Shown here: piece after piece, positions 1 to 12,037 of the stretch
Position numbering within the stretch: position 1 is the stretch's first letter
Layout of the letters: the number at the start of each line of letters is the position of its first letter
NCBI GenBank assembly: GCA_035048815.1
Contig: JAUCBN010000043.1
Coordinates: 6,637,001-6,701,000, forward strand
Source: Abelmoschus esculentus
Taxonomy: Eukaryota > Streptophyta > Magnoliopsida > Malvales > Malvaceae
Direction of reading: 5' to 3'
Length of the DNA stretch: 64,000 nt
Position numbers and translations under genes: made by a program
The notes under the pieces: model-generated
The model's input: the letters and a program-made list of their open reading frames with translations, nothing else
What the model was told of the DNA's origin: nothing
The model's database searches: none

Positions 1-2553
1 GCCCATGCCTCAATCCGAGTTTTGAAACCCGGGTCGTGACATAAGCCTTATATTTTATAACCATACAGAAATCTAAGTTAGTTTAAAACAAAAAATTCTC
101 GATTTTAGTTATATATTACTAGTTATTAATTTTTGAGTGAGAAAAGGTAAAAAATGGAATAATATATTTTTTTAAAAGCAATGAGACTGATTTAATAAAT
201 TCATCATAAATCGTATGAGTGAAATTCGAAGAGGTAATTTATATGGTTAAGAAGATTAGCGAATCTATTTTTTTTAGAATAAATAGATCATGGTTTGAAA
301 TTATAGATTATTTATTATATATTTTTTAATGGTGCTACAAGTTGTCATGCTTCAATAGTTAATATTATACTCATATTTTATAGTTTTGAAATGATTTGTT
401 TGTTGTTATGTTTTTTAGTTTAGGAGATTTAATATTAAGTATTTATTTTAATTTATTAAATTTTGTTTATATTCTTGGGATAAGGACCAAAACTTTAAAA
501 TATCCATAATGGATGAGAATGAAAACAAGAAATAATTAAAATATTTAATAAGGTTTCTCTAAAATAGTACCCGCAAAATAATAGGGAAAAGGTAAAAAAC
601 GGAAAACCGTCCCCACCTACCATATTACTACCCTACAATGAGTCTTCCATTTTTGCAATCAACCCAAGATCCATCCAAACGTCATGATTTTTCGATTCTA
701 AATTTGTACTGACACAGATACATGTACGAATATAGAAATTAGAACCAAAAACATTACTTTTTTATAATTATAGGTACATATACAATAGTGATACAATAAA
801 TTTAAAATAAATTTTATATTCTAAAAATTTAAAAACAAAAAATCATAAAAAAATCATGTGAGCTTAACATCACACATACTTATACTTTCATTTTTTGTTT
901 TTTTGTTTTTCATCCATCATTCATTCATTTTTTTCATTTTCATTTTTTTCTTTTGTTTTTTTATCTCAAAATAGTTTTGATTCACATGTACCATCAGTAC
1001 AAATATGAAAAAATGAGATCTGTATGATGATTTAGTCCTTACCATAGCCATCGGAAGGGCAAAGTTCTAACAAAATTGACCCACCACTATTGACGGAGGC
1101 GACATTGGAAAAAGTTATTTCTGCTACTCCATAATGGGTAGTTAGGACTTGAAAGCAAAATAAAACCTTCATTGGTTATTGTTTAAGAATTTTGAAGGTG
1201 ATTACCTGAATGTTTGTGATTTTCTGTATATTTAGCCTTCTCAGGGTCAAAGGTTGGTCATCGCATCGGTGCCCCATAATTAAAGTCATATGGTCTCTTC
1301 CCCGGACTTGTTTGTATGTACAAGCAAAAATATATGCATCATAAATGCCCTTAGCTTGATGCTCAATGCATACAAAATCTAAATGCATGGTGTCTAAATG
1401 CAAAATGCTTGAATGACATGATTGACATGATTTTTTCAAGGGCTGCCTCTGATTTCACTAGTGATAACGGGTTCTGCTCGAACTCTGATTTGACCTCCTT
1501 TTTCAGAATCTTTTCTCAAAATGGATGCCCCAAATCACTGCAACGGGCATGCCCCTTTTTATGTTAGAATCATGGTGTAAATGATGCAATATGACATTGC
1601 TTGATACGACTAGAATGATGTCATGTATGTGCACAATATTACAAAATATTTTATAAAAAAGGTGTTGAATTAGTACAACTCTGAAAAGGAAGCTCGTGTT
1701 AGAACAAAGCTTTTTCTACCTAAAGTAGGTCTTGTTTGGACTTCATGTAGCGTTTAGTCTTCATCTTTAAAATCTTGATTCTCTGGAGGAGCAATACCAG
1801 CTTCCTGCCCCAAATAAAACTTCAGCTCGAATCATCTAGAGTCCATAGATGTTCAACCAGTTTCTCGAGTTTGCTTTAGGGCTTCAATCAAAGTGTAAAT
1901 CTAATCCCGAGTTCGGTCAAGGTGATCCTTCCATCATTGTTGGCACGAACTAACTCAACTTTTGTTGTCTTGGCATCACCAAGGGAACCCCTTCAGGTGC
2001 CCCCACCTTATCGAAAAAATGGTTCTATGTGGTTGATCCTTTCTAACGATTGTACTTATATCAACGCCCTTTTTAAAATTAAAAAGGAAGTGTGAATGCA
2101 AAACACAAGAAACAATACAACACAAGGATGCAAAACGTTAATATCGAATTAGACAATAAAAGACGTACATGCTTAATGATGCATGAATATGGATATGGCA
2201 GTTATAATGCGAAAAATAAATAAAGAAATAAATAATAGAAAATAAAGGGCGTAAATAAACGAATCCCCCACTCTCTCTCTAAAAATTAAAAAAAAAACTT
2301 ATAGGGTGACCCTCTAATCTGGCAGAGGTCTGGCATGATGGATCTAAGGGGTAGGCTTCTAGGTCTCAATACATGTGGTTCGGTTTTAGAAGGTACCCGA
2401 ACGATACTCATTACCCTACTAAGGATAATAAGCACGATTCAAGGGGGATACATTTCTCTAAGTCTATGCGAATAAAATAAAATGTAACCGATTTTAGGCT
2501 TGACTCTCGAAAAAAAGTCCCCAGTAAAGTCGATATCTGTAATCACCGGAATT
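1..2553 (-). mobile_element. Internal leader region of a Tat/Ogre-like gypsy element, partial
   Basis: Read on the minus strand, the stretch below 2553 continues from a primer-binding-like site into a leader whose wording resembles the plus-strand element at 59.2 kb: an imperfect copy of 'ACTGGGGAC' followed by a T-run and 'GAGAGTCAAGCC' lies at about 2495-2540 and matches the corresponding leader at 59.26-59.30 kb. No intact gag or pol frame is visible; the short minus ORF at 1176-1439 has no recognisable domain. The element runs out of the left edge of the window. What is seen is the leader similarity; assignment to the Tat lineage is inference. Confidence 0.45.
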
Positions 2554-2554
2554 G

Positions 2555-2572
2555 GTCTGGGGAGTCGCCACC
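2555..2572 (-). other. Primer-binding-like site of the minus-strand gypsy element
   Basis: On the minus strand the site begins TGGCGACTCC, the same ten bases that open the PBS at 59248. It then diverges, and the second half of the expected site (ACTGGGGAC) appears about 30 nt further on. It therefore looks like a PBS split by a small insertion or duplication. Plant Tat/Ogre elements are known for PBS sequences of the type TGGCGACTCCGCTGGGGA (tRNA-Arg type). Confidence 0.45.
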
Positions 2573-2573
2573 A

Positions 2574-4130
2574 ATCATTTTTTACGGTGTGATTGGAACA
2601 CCAAAATCGAATCTACGAACCAGAGCTGGATCCGAGAGTTTGTTACGTGTGGGGAAGGGTGAGCGCCCCATAACGCCCCAAATTGGCACCTATCGGTTAC
2701 AAAATATTTTATATGATCGAAATTATAAACTCGATTTTAATTTAAAACTTGTGATCCCGTTATATTTAAATAATTTAATCTACAAAATATAGAAAAAAGT
2801 TAGATAAACAAATATTAGTAACATTAAAGAAAAATAGTAGTAGTAATAATAATAACAATATATTATATTATTAATTAAGAAAACAGTGGCAAAATTAAAT
2901 GAAAATAAAGTTTAGTTGTCAATCTAATGAAATTAGTGACCAAAGTGTTAACATAATAATTTATGAAGCTAAAACAAAGCAAAACAATGGTTAAATTAAA
3001 AGAAAAATGAAGTTTGAAAGCCTAAATATAAGGATACGAGAACTGGAAGACCAAATCATAAACACGCTGAGAATGGGAGGACCAAGGGTGTAATTTCTCC
3101 ATCTATACGGGTTAAACGCGGGTCTGGATCCGGATTCGGGTCTAGTCCACGGGTCAAGGGACTCAAAACGACATCGTTTTGGGCCCGATGAACCAGCACC
3201 AAAACGACGTCGTTTTAGGTGTGGTTTAAATACCCCAACTTTCATGAAAATTTATTTCATTTTTCATTCTTCAAATAAAAAATATGTAGAGCTTTAAAGC
3301 TCTCTGGTTTTCTGGTTCACCGGCGGAGATCCATGGTGGGCCACCGCTCATCGGCGATGATCGCCGCCGCTCGCGGTGGCCATAGAGACGAAAGATTATA
3401 CCTTTCCGAAGCTCCTCGACACCCTAGAGTCGAATCTGGAGTTAGATTTTCAAAAAGAACGACATACGCGGGTAGATCTAAAGCTAAGTATTCAGATCTA
3501 ATATTTCTTTTTTACTTATTTTTTTCCGATTTTGCCTCTGATTTCACTCCTTTCTTTTGTTTCTTTTTGGTTTTGATATGAATGGGTTTTCATTTTGATT
3601 CGGAATTTTGCTTTGATCTGAATGCTATTGGAATTTTTTATTCGAATATGTTTTTTTTATATTCTATTCTTTCGTGCGTACATTACATGATAATTTCTGG
3701 GTTTTTATAACCCGATTAAATATAATAAAATACACAAAATATCCCTGCTAATTTCAGATCTGATATTTCTTTAATGTTTGCAGGTTCGAATATGAAGCTT
3801 GGGCGGTGGAGTCAGATCCAAGGCGGTGGGAAGGTGGCCGACCAAACAAGCCAATAGGAGAGCGCGTGACCACCACACGCGATTTGAAGTGTCGCACGTG
3901 GTCATCATGCGCCGGCGACCGAAAAGGGGGAAAGGGCAGCGATGGCGGTGGCTAGGGTAAGTTATCAGTTAGATTTTATTTAGGTTATTGGATTTATAAT
4001 TTGGTTTTGATATGGTGGATTGTTAGGTTTTATATTGGGTTAGTTGAATTATAAGTATTGGGCTCAGATTGATTGTAATGGATTGTAATAGGTCTGGTTT
4101 AACAATAAAATGTGTTATTTTTTGGTTAAA
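2574..4130 (-). mobile_element. LTR of the minus-strand gypsy element (boundaries approximate)
   Basis: The segment abuts the PBS-like site at 2555-2572. Read on the minus strand it has the layout of the LTR at 57.6-59.2 kb: an AT-rich start with CCCAAT/CCTAA words, then a GC-rich central block rich in CACGCG/CGCCGG words (about 3790-3950), then an AT-rich part. A related copy in the same orientation lies at 5240-6230. The inverted word CAAAACGACRTCGTTTT occurs twice at 3160-3215. The 82-aa plus ORF at 3333-3581 lies inside the LTR and is not considered a gene. The left (3') boundary is anchored by the PBS; the right boundary is a guess. Confidence 0.45.
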
Positions 4131-4177
4131 TGAGTTATTACAATTTGAACATGAAACTTGGAGTAAACTGATTTAAG

Positions 4178-4702
4178 GAGTAATTTACATTTCAAATCAC
4201 TGAACTTAACATCCACTTTCATTTACATCACAAACCTTCAATTTAATCAAATTACATCATTCAACTTTTATTATTAATAAACTAAATCATTTATACTAAC
4301 ACAATTAAATAATTGTAAAAAAAAAAACATAAATTAGTACTATTACTTAATATATTTTCACATATCACTATTAAATAATGTTTAATTGACAATTTTCATA
4401 ATTTTATGTGGAAATTTTCTTTTTCGTTTAAATAAGTTTAAAAGAAAAATAACAAAATTTCTTATAAATTTTTAAAAAATTAAATTACTAATTAAATATC
4501 AATTATTGATGATATATGAAAAATATATTAAATAAAAATATCAATTTCAATTTTTTTTTCATTAGAGATATTTAATGATACCAATATAAGTGACTTAATT
4601 TATAAATAATGAAAGTTGAATGATATAATTTGATTAAATTAAAGGTTTATGATGTAAATGAAAGTGAATGTTAAGTTTAGTGATGTAAAATGTAAATTAC
4701 TC
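4178..4702. mobile_element. MITE with long terminal inverted repeats and a 10-bp target duplication
   Basis: A 525-bp element with no coding capacity. Its ends are inverted repeats of more than 100 bp beginning GAGTAATTTACATTT, about 90% identical by eye (left arm from 4178, right arm read backwards from 4702). It is flanked by a perfect direct repeat CTGATTTAAG at 4168-4177 and 4703-4712. A 9-10-bp duplication with long inverted repeats is the known pattern of Mutator-like (MULE) elements. The interior is AT-rich without an ORF, so it would depend on a transposase elsewhere. It sits between two LTR fragments of one family. Confidence 0.85.
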
Positions 4703-5239
4703 CTGATTTAAGAAAAAAAACTACTATTAAATCAAAGCTTGCCTGAATAACTAAGCCTATTATTGCTTTATTTCAACATTATTATCATTGTTTCCTGCGA
4801 ACCTCAAAGAAACTAAACCTAAGAATGCATCTACTTGTCATAATAACAAAGCAACGTCAAAAGTGTTAAATTATATGACATTATTTGAAATGAGAACGTA
4901 AATAAAGAGGAAATAAAATAAAAATAAAGCCATATAAATATGTTCTCTCAGACTCAATTAAAACATATGTGAGCTACTAGGGACCGGTTATACAAATAAA
5001 CCATTCGAGTTCTGATTCAAACCGAAAATAGGGATCAAATTTAAAGTATTTAGAAAATGGCAGGGAGTGAAGTTGTGAATAAACCAAAAGGAGACCCTTA
5101 AAAGTAAACACTAAAAAGCGGAGGGGTTTAAATGTAATAATACCAAAAATAAAAGGGCAATCCTTTATATGATCATGTACTTGGCTGAAAAATCGACCTT
5201 AAGTATTTTAAAAAAAAAATTGCCAAAAAACACTCTTAA

Positions 5240-6230
5240 CCTCTATTGTTTCCCAGAAAACCGATTTTAGAGGGTTCAAACTTTTTCCTAAACTTGAACA
5301 AAATTCCAGATCATTTCAAAAACACCCATGAATATGAGTCCATTCGACTCCCCTCTCCATCTAATCGACAAGGAAGCTCTAGCCTGGGTGAGATTTGGTC
5401 TCATGACTGTTTCTACCTTCATTGGCTTCTTCCCCGATCATCACTGAACCCAGAAAAGAAATCCCGAAACCCCCCATCTTTTCTGGTTCATAACTGCGTA
5501 AGAGGCTCACCCACAGAGGGGGTCACTATCGGCGAATTTTTATTATCAAGGAAGTCTCTCTCCTTATTTTTTCGATTGGTAAGCATGCATGTAAGAGAAC
5601 AAAAAAGTAATACCGAAAAATTCTTTTCTTTTCTGATTTTTTCGATTAATGAAAACTTTTTCGATTACAAATGGTTCTGATTTTTTTACTATCTTGAATG
5701 CTCTCCTCTTTTAATATTACAATGGCTCTCTCTTATACAAAAGATGGTTTCTTGCAATATTATGAATGTTGCTCTTCAGATCTGATTGTTTACCCTGATT
5801 TCGGGGATTTGATGGATGATAATGTTCTTTTTCTACAGATTTTGAACCTACTCCCTTTTGTTCTGTTTTTTTTTTTTTACAAAAAATCCGAGTATGATCG
5901 TGGCAGGGCGTTCGGTGGAGGCATAGTGGGAAACGAAGAGTCGCGCGTGGTTACCACGCACGTGTGGGAGTCCAGACGTTAGGCGCATGGAAGGCACGCG
6001 CCCAGCTGGCGAGATTTGGTTCGTCCAACTTCTAGTACGGTCCTAGGCATGCGGCGACTGCAACAAAATATCAGATTAGAGTTTTAGGGTTTTTTCAATT
6101 AGGTCTAGCCTGAGTTGGACTTATTTTAATATTAAGATTACGTCTTGTAATTAAAGACTTTAGACTTAACTTGAATTTTAATGAGTCTTTTTATTTTAAT
6201 TTATGTTATTTGGGCCATTATATCAGCATA
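5240..6230 (-). mobile_element. Second LTR fragment of the same gypsy family
   Basis: Read on the minus strand it repeats the order seen in the LTR at 2574-4130: an AT-rich stretch containing GGCCCAAATAAC and CCCTAAAACTC, then a GC-rich block with CCACACGTGCGTGGTAACCACG words (5930-6010), then AT-rich sequence with long T-runs. No PBS, gag or pol sequence is attached, so it is a solo LTR or truncated copy. The ORFs at 5246-5680 and 5698-5982 fall inside it and have no domain. The interval 4713-5239 holds only AT-rich sequence that may be the rest of this LTR. Confidence 0.4.
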
Positions 6231-7800
6231 ACTAATTATAAAGTAACACATATACCAAATACGAACAAACATTAACACGCATACAATATATAAATTAAAC
6301 ATGATCATTACATAACAATAGGGGTAACATACACCAATACACATATGAGCAATGTATACATAAACCCCATAACAAAATGATTAACATGACAAAAAACAGA
6401 TGTAATAAAATATATAATACACACAATACATAAAACATAATCTTAATGTACAAACGTACATAACGACATATGCGTAAAGTACATATCCTAATAACACATG
6501 CTATACAGGCCCTTATTTGAATAAAAAACCAACAATGAATTAAAATTTTAAAAACGAACAATGAATTAAAATTTTAAAGTGAGTTTAAGAATGAGTGATT
6601 ACTGTAGAGTATTTAAACATCAGTTTTAATCGATTTAATCAATTGAATTAAAATTTTTTCGGTTAATTTAAGATTTAATCGATCAATGGTTAATGATTCT
6701 ATCAAACTTTAGTTATTGGTTAATTCGTTTTGAAATTAGTTAATTAATTAAATTAAAAAATTATATATATTATATATTTTATATATTTATTTTTTATTAT
6801 TGAATTTTTAAAATATATAAATTAATAATTAAATTTTTTATCATTAAATTTTATCAAATTAACATAAAATATCATTAAATTTATTGAATTATTAAAAAAT
6901 AATCATTAAACTTTTTAATATTTATCAATAATTTATAACATGCAATGAATCAATGATCAATTTATAATAATGCAATAAGTTTGATGATTGCTTTATAAGT
7001 TTTGAAAGTTCAATTGCTAAAAAGATCATTTTAACATAGTTTAATGATCATTTATATATTTACCTAAAATTTTATAATAAATTTAAGTTAATTCGAAAAT
7101 CAATCAATATAACTAAATCTTTTTCGATACGATTATTTTTTTAAAATTTAGTTCAATTAATAATTAATAACAAATCGATTAATAATTTTTTAATAATTTG
7201 ATCCAATCGATTAATTAAATTAACCGATTAAACAGCCTTATTACATTGCACCTAAATATTATGTTAGATACTAAAAATTATATATATCCATTATTAAAAT
7301 AATAATTTAAATATTAAAAATATTATTTCTTTTAACGAAATTCTAAAAACTTCTTCAATATTCTTCAATAGACAATAAATAATCCATGCGTATTTGATTC
7401 ACATAACATAGTTTACAAAATAAATTTATTTTAATTAGTTCATATCTCATTTATTTTCACAAGAATATTAGAATAAATACAAACTAGGTTGATTAAAATA
7501 ATAAAATATAAAGTAATCCAAAATTAAATATTAATCCAGTTAAATTAGATTATTTAAAGAATAAAGTGGTATGAAATTATATTTATATTACACTTTTTTT
7601 AATGTGAGATTACAGTCTATATGTAATGTTTGAAATATATATTATATTTTTAAGATAAAAATTTGGAATTTTAAATTTAAATTTTAAAGATAATATTATC
7701 AAAAATCAAAAATTTCGAATATAAATTATAATATATATTATATAAAAACATGTTTAAATATCGTAATTATATATTATATAATTTTAGATAAATAATTTCA
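6231..7800. other. AT-rich intergenic spacer
   Basis: No gene seen. 6610-7240 is enriched in TTAATCGATT/AATCGGTTAA words at both ends in opposite orientation, suggesting a decayed non-autonomous DNA transposon, but no clean inverted repeat or target duplication could be aligned. The remainder is simple AT-rich DNA leading into the IFRD promoter. Confidence 0.5.
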
Positions 7801-7808
7801 AAATTAAT

Positions 7809-7834
7809 CACGTGCCTGATCCTAATTCCACGTG
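7809..7834. promoter_or_regulatory. Twin G-box/ABRE motifs upstream of the IFRD gene
   Basis: Two CACGTG hexamers lie at 7809-7814 and 7829-7834, exactly 20 bp apart; the second reads CCACGTGC. G-boxes are bound by bZIP and bHLH factors, and a pair with ACGT cores is the usual minimum for abscisic-acid responsiveness. They lie about 140 bp upstream of the TATA box at 7974. Confidence 0.6.
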
Positions 7835-7973
7835 CTTTATCCTTATGCTCGCCTCGTATCTCAGTCGGCGCGTGAAGCTGACAGCCCCAAGTAACGGCCA
7901 CCAAGCTGCCACGTCTAGATCGCACGATCCCCAAATCCCCAAATTCAAGTTTAAACCTTTCTCAAACTCTTCT

Positions 7974-7980
7974 TATATAA
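7974..7980 (+). promoter_or_regulatory. TATA box of the IFRD gene
   Basis: TATATAA, followed by TTAGGGTTCC and then a pyrimidine-rich leader. The expected transcription start is near 8005-8015, giving a 5' UTR of about 240 nt before the ATG at 8250. Confidence 0.5.
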
Positions 7981-8249
7981 TTAGGGTTCCTTCATTATTT
8001 TACGCCCTATTCCTTTCCTTGGTTTTATGATCCAAAAAGTTTTCCCTCACTATATCAAATTAATGGCTGTGTCGTCCTACGATTCTCTTTTATTGTCATC
8101 TTTGCTGGTTTCTTTGGATTCTTGTTCGGTTTTTCGTTTTGTCGATCGTTGTTTAATCTCAAAGCTATCTCATTCTCAGATTTTTAGTCATCTTTGTAGT
8201 TTCTGACATATTAAAATCGGCGGCGGAGAAGTAATCAATAATAACCACC

Positions 8250-11200
8250 ATGGGTAAACGTAAGAAATTTTATTTCAATATTCTTTTTTGTTTTGTTTGT
8301 GTAATTTTTGCCAATTAATTTGATAAACTTTTTTTCTGGTTTTTTAATAGGGTATTGTCTTTATAAGTTTTTATGAATATTATATAATTGATTGATCGAG
8401 TTGCGTTTGGGTAATTTTCTATAGTTTGTTTTGGGGTGTGTTTGGCGTTGATTTTTATTAATATTTTTATGGCTGAATAAAAGGAATTATATGTATTTGG
8501 CAGGTAAAACTCAGCGTAAGAATACGGCGATGTTAGATAGTGACGATGATAGTAGTAGTATAAGTTCATCGTCTACCTTGCGATCGGATAGAATGTCGGT
8601 TTCTGGAAATGAAGAAGTAGAGATTAATAAGGATAGTTTACTTGATGAAGCTGTTGATGCTTTATACGAGAAGAGGTCAGATATTGTTATTTTTATTATT
8701 TATGTTTTGTTAAAAATTTGAGCTTTTTGAACAATTTATTGTTTACTGTGGATAGGAAAGAATTGTTTGGTTGGTTGAAATTAGTTAGCCAAGTTTTATA
8801 GATTTCTCTAAAAATATGTTTTCGAGTTGGATTTGGCTCAATTGGTGCTTTAAACCTTTGTGGATGAAGGGGTTCTACTCGAGAGAAGGCCTTGGCCTCG
8901 ATTATTGAGGCTTTCAACAGCGACTTGCAGCATCAGTTCGTCGAGAAGAAGTAAGTTACACTTTTTCAAAGTGTTTTTTAATCTTGGTTTTGATCTATTT
9001 TAAGAATTGCCCAATGTATTAGAGTCATACTTCTATGAGATTTCATGGAGTCTTGATTGGCTGGCTTGAATTCTTAACTTGTTAAAACATTGGGGTGCCA
9101 AGAATATCACTCTATTGCCAAGCACATTTGCAGTTGTGGGTGAAGATGATTCTTATGATTTAAAATACATGGTTTGAATACTTGAATATACTTGAATATA
9201 CTTGCTTCTAATGGGCATAGTACCTTTGGCTGTTGTCCAGATTTGCTACATTACTGCACCAGTGTTTGAATTCTATCAAAAAGGGCTCCAGCAAAGAGAT
9301 ATCTTTAGCTTCCAAAGTCATTGGTTAGTTTTGAAAGCTTTTGCAAATTCTAATGTACACATGTGGAAGAGGCCCTGAGGCTTCAGTATTCAAGCTGATA
9401 AATTTCTTTTTGTAGGTTTGCTGGCTTTAACTGTTGGTCCCGGAGATAATGCAAGGGAAATATTGGAGGAATCAATCACTCCTATTTCACAAGCGTCTAA
9501 ATCTGGTTCTGAACCTTCTAAGATAGCTTCGGTATGCAAGAAGTTTAGTTGAAATTTTTTCTACTAATATTTTGTTAGTACTATGATGCTCAGCCAGTTG
9601 CTTCACATTACATGGTTTCTTGTTATAGTTACTGGAGTGCTTGGCTATCATCACTTTTGTTGGGGGGGTTGATCCCGAGGAAACAGAAAAATCAATGCAA
9701 ATTATGTGGCAATCAGTTCATCCTAAACTAGGCACTAATGTAAGTATCCTGAACCGTGATTATGTGTTTATGCTTCATTATTTGCTTTATTTGAGAATAA
9801 ATTGATTTTGCACGACTTGTAGGTTGTTACCGCCAAACCTCCTGCTGTTGTAATAACAGCAGTTGTCTCTGCCTGGTCGTTCCTTTTGACAACCATGGAT
9901 GGATGGAGACTCAGTCCCAAACTTTGGCAAGAGTGAGTGAACTCTATGGAACATATGTTGTTCTTTTTTTTTTCTAGTCTTAAATTATCTCCGTATATAT
10001 CTTGGTTATCAACCTACTGTTGGGTTTAAATCTAAAAATAGTTGGTTAGAAAACATTGTAAGACTTTGATGCTTCTGCAATATAATAGGCTGAGACTGAT
10101 CAATCATGGCAAATTATGCAGATCTATATCATATTTGTCCACTTTGCTAGATAAGGATGACCGATCTGTGCGCATTGCTGCTGGTGAAGCATTGGCTGTA
10201 ATTTTTGAGATGGGAAGCTTAGAGAAGTTTGCTGCTGAATCTAAAGGTTCAAATGACGGCTCAGTATCCGAAGGAAATAAATCTAAAGAAGGATTCTTAC
10301 ATATACAAGGACTGAGGGGGAAAATTCTGAATCAAGTCAGAGACCTCTCTGTGGAAGCTGGTGGGAAAGGTTCTGCCAAGAAAGATCTTAACAACCAGAG
10401 GAATTTGTTTAAGGATGTTTTGGAGTTCCTTGAGGTACTTTAGTATTGTTGTCTTTCATCTTCATGACTTGCAAATCTAGGATATCTCATCCTAATGTCT
10501 ATCATCTTGGTAATGTTAGGATGGTTATTGTCCGGAGACATCCATGAAAATCGGTGGGGATTCACTGCAGACGTCAACATGGTCTCAGTTGATTCAGGTT
10601 TCTTTTCCACTTCTAATTCTTTAGATTCCTATATTAGTTATGTGCTATGAATTTTCAAAGTAATTATAAAATTTCAATTTGACAGTTGAACTTTTTGAGG
10701 CACTTTCTTGGCGGAGGTTTTACGAAACACATGCAGGTCAGTCTTCTTTTAGTGAAGTCGACACTTGTTGATACAGTTTGCTCGTATTTTATTTGCTGGG
10801 TGATCAAATTGACATATTCTGTTTTGCTTGTGTAGGAAAACGAATTCCTTCAAGATGTATTTGGTTTTACGCCGAAAAGAAGGAATCTTCTAGGCAGCGA
10901 GCATATATCCAACAGTCAAAAGGTTTGGTTGTAACCATGTTTAGTTTTTCATCTTGATTATGGTCGTAAGGTTTAGGTCTATAATTCATTAGGTCATTCG
11001 TTATCCCGTCATTTGGTCATGAACTGCCATAATATTATTATGTTCTAGGTTGATGTATGTATGTCTCGAACCGATTTTGATTTATTCGGGTTTTGTGGTG
11101 TAGAGAATGTACAAATCACCCAATTCATTCATGAGCAAAGCAAGAACCCAGATCTTGAACAAGCAACGGATGCAATCCAAGGCAAGTATTTTTGGTGTCT

Positions 11201-11341
11201 TTCATGGGACTTATGTAGTGTTTCACAAATCAGAACCCGTAACCAAGTATTGCGTGGCTAATGATTGGTTACTTCTCTTGTTGTGTTCAGGATAGGAACT
11301 TTGGGCACTTTGCTGTCAATGCTGGTGATGAAGACTCATAA
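8250..11341 (+). CDS. Interferon-related developmental regulator (IFRD) family protein, SAT32-like
   Basis: Thirteen exons join in frame to 446 aa: 8250-8259, 8504-8675, 8870-8950, 9241-9323, 9416-9531, 9629-9739, 9823-9932, 10122-10434, 10520-10597, 10686-10736, 10836-10922, 11104-11181, 11291-11341. The first exon is only 10 nt (ATGGGTAAAC) and joins to give MGKRKTQRKN. An acidic/serine stretch (LDSDDDSSSISSSST) follows, then helical HEAT-like repeats (EKALASIIEAF, LLHQCLNSIKKG, ECLAIITFVGGVD), the IFRD core, and the IFRD C-terminal segment (LNFLRHFLGGGFTKHMQ, FLQDVFGF), ending in a basic tail (RMYKSPNSFMSKARTQ). Plant members include Arabidopsis SALT-TOLERANCE 32; animal members act as transcriptional co-regulators. 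Twelve introns are present; the last uses a GC donor. The start is supported by the family-like N-terminus and an ACCACCATGG context. Function in this species is inferred from family only. Confidence 0.92.
11182..11290 (+). other. GC-AG intron (last intron of the IFRD gene)
   Basis: The donor reads CCAAG|GCAAGT and the acceptor TTCAG|GA. Only the GC donor keeps frame with the last exon, which ends NFGHFAVNAGDEDS. The nearest GT donor is 4 nt downstream and would shift frame. CAAG|GCAAGT is the known strong consensus of the minor GC-AG class. Retention would replace the last 16 residues with about 37 others, rich in Leu near the end, before a stop at 11293-11295. Confidence 0.85.
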
Positions 11342-12029
11342 ACTTGTGCAGGACGGAAACCGATGGTTGTCGACGAAGTGCGATTGTATTGAAATTCAAA
11401 TCTCTAAAACTTATGTGCTATTGGTGTGTCATTTTGGTTTGTTAAATTTTGATACAGATAAATTTATAATTGTGTAACGTTGATTGTATGAAGTTATTCG
11501 AGTTTGAAATGCCTAAATGTTATTCATGTCCCCAGCATTCTTCTTTTATGATTAAGTTTTTATATCAAGCAGATGAAGTGAGTTTAAAAGAGATTGGTAC
11601 TGTGCCTGAGTATGAATATGAGAAATTGGCACGCCCATGTCCTTTAAATTATCTTAGCCTGTTTTGCAGCATTTGGATTTAATGGCGTTCGGTAAGTTCA
11701 ATAACTCTTTAACCGAAAGAGAAGAAAATAAAAGCATTTGATTATGTAAGAAGTGACTTAAGACGGCACTTTAACCCAAATATATGTCAATTCATCACTT
11801 AGGTCTCTATCATAAGTATAATATTAATCTATAAGTATAATAATTCAACTAATTTAGTCTTAATCTTAATTTAATTCAATATAATCCTTGATATTTAAGA
11901 ATTCTTTCAATTTAATTCAAAAATATTAAAAATAAAAGAAGGATACTATATCTCATAACTAAAAATTAATAAGTACACATGTTTACCTCCTCGATTTCCA
12001 ATCGACCTTTTGAACCCCTTCTGAGTCCT
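11342..12029 (+). other. IFRD 3' UTR and spacer
   Basis: The first 150-350 nt after the stop read as an AT-rich 3' UTR, with no single clear polyadenylation signal. The small ORFs at 11265-11682 show no domain. The sequence then becomes AT-rich spacer up to the inserted element at 12038. Confidence 0.5.
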
Positions 12030-12037
12030 TTTTCCCA

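Noticed and set aside
3333..5982. Plus-strand ORFs of 82-144 aa at 3333, 5246 and 5698
   Set aside because: They lie inside minus-strand LTR sequence, have no domain and are not conserved between the two LTR copies.
11061..11682. Small ORFs in and after the IFRD gene (66-70 aa)
   Set aside because: They are read-through of exon 12 into the GC-AG intron or chance frames in the 3' UTR.
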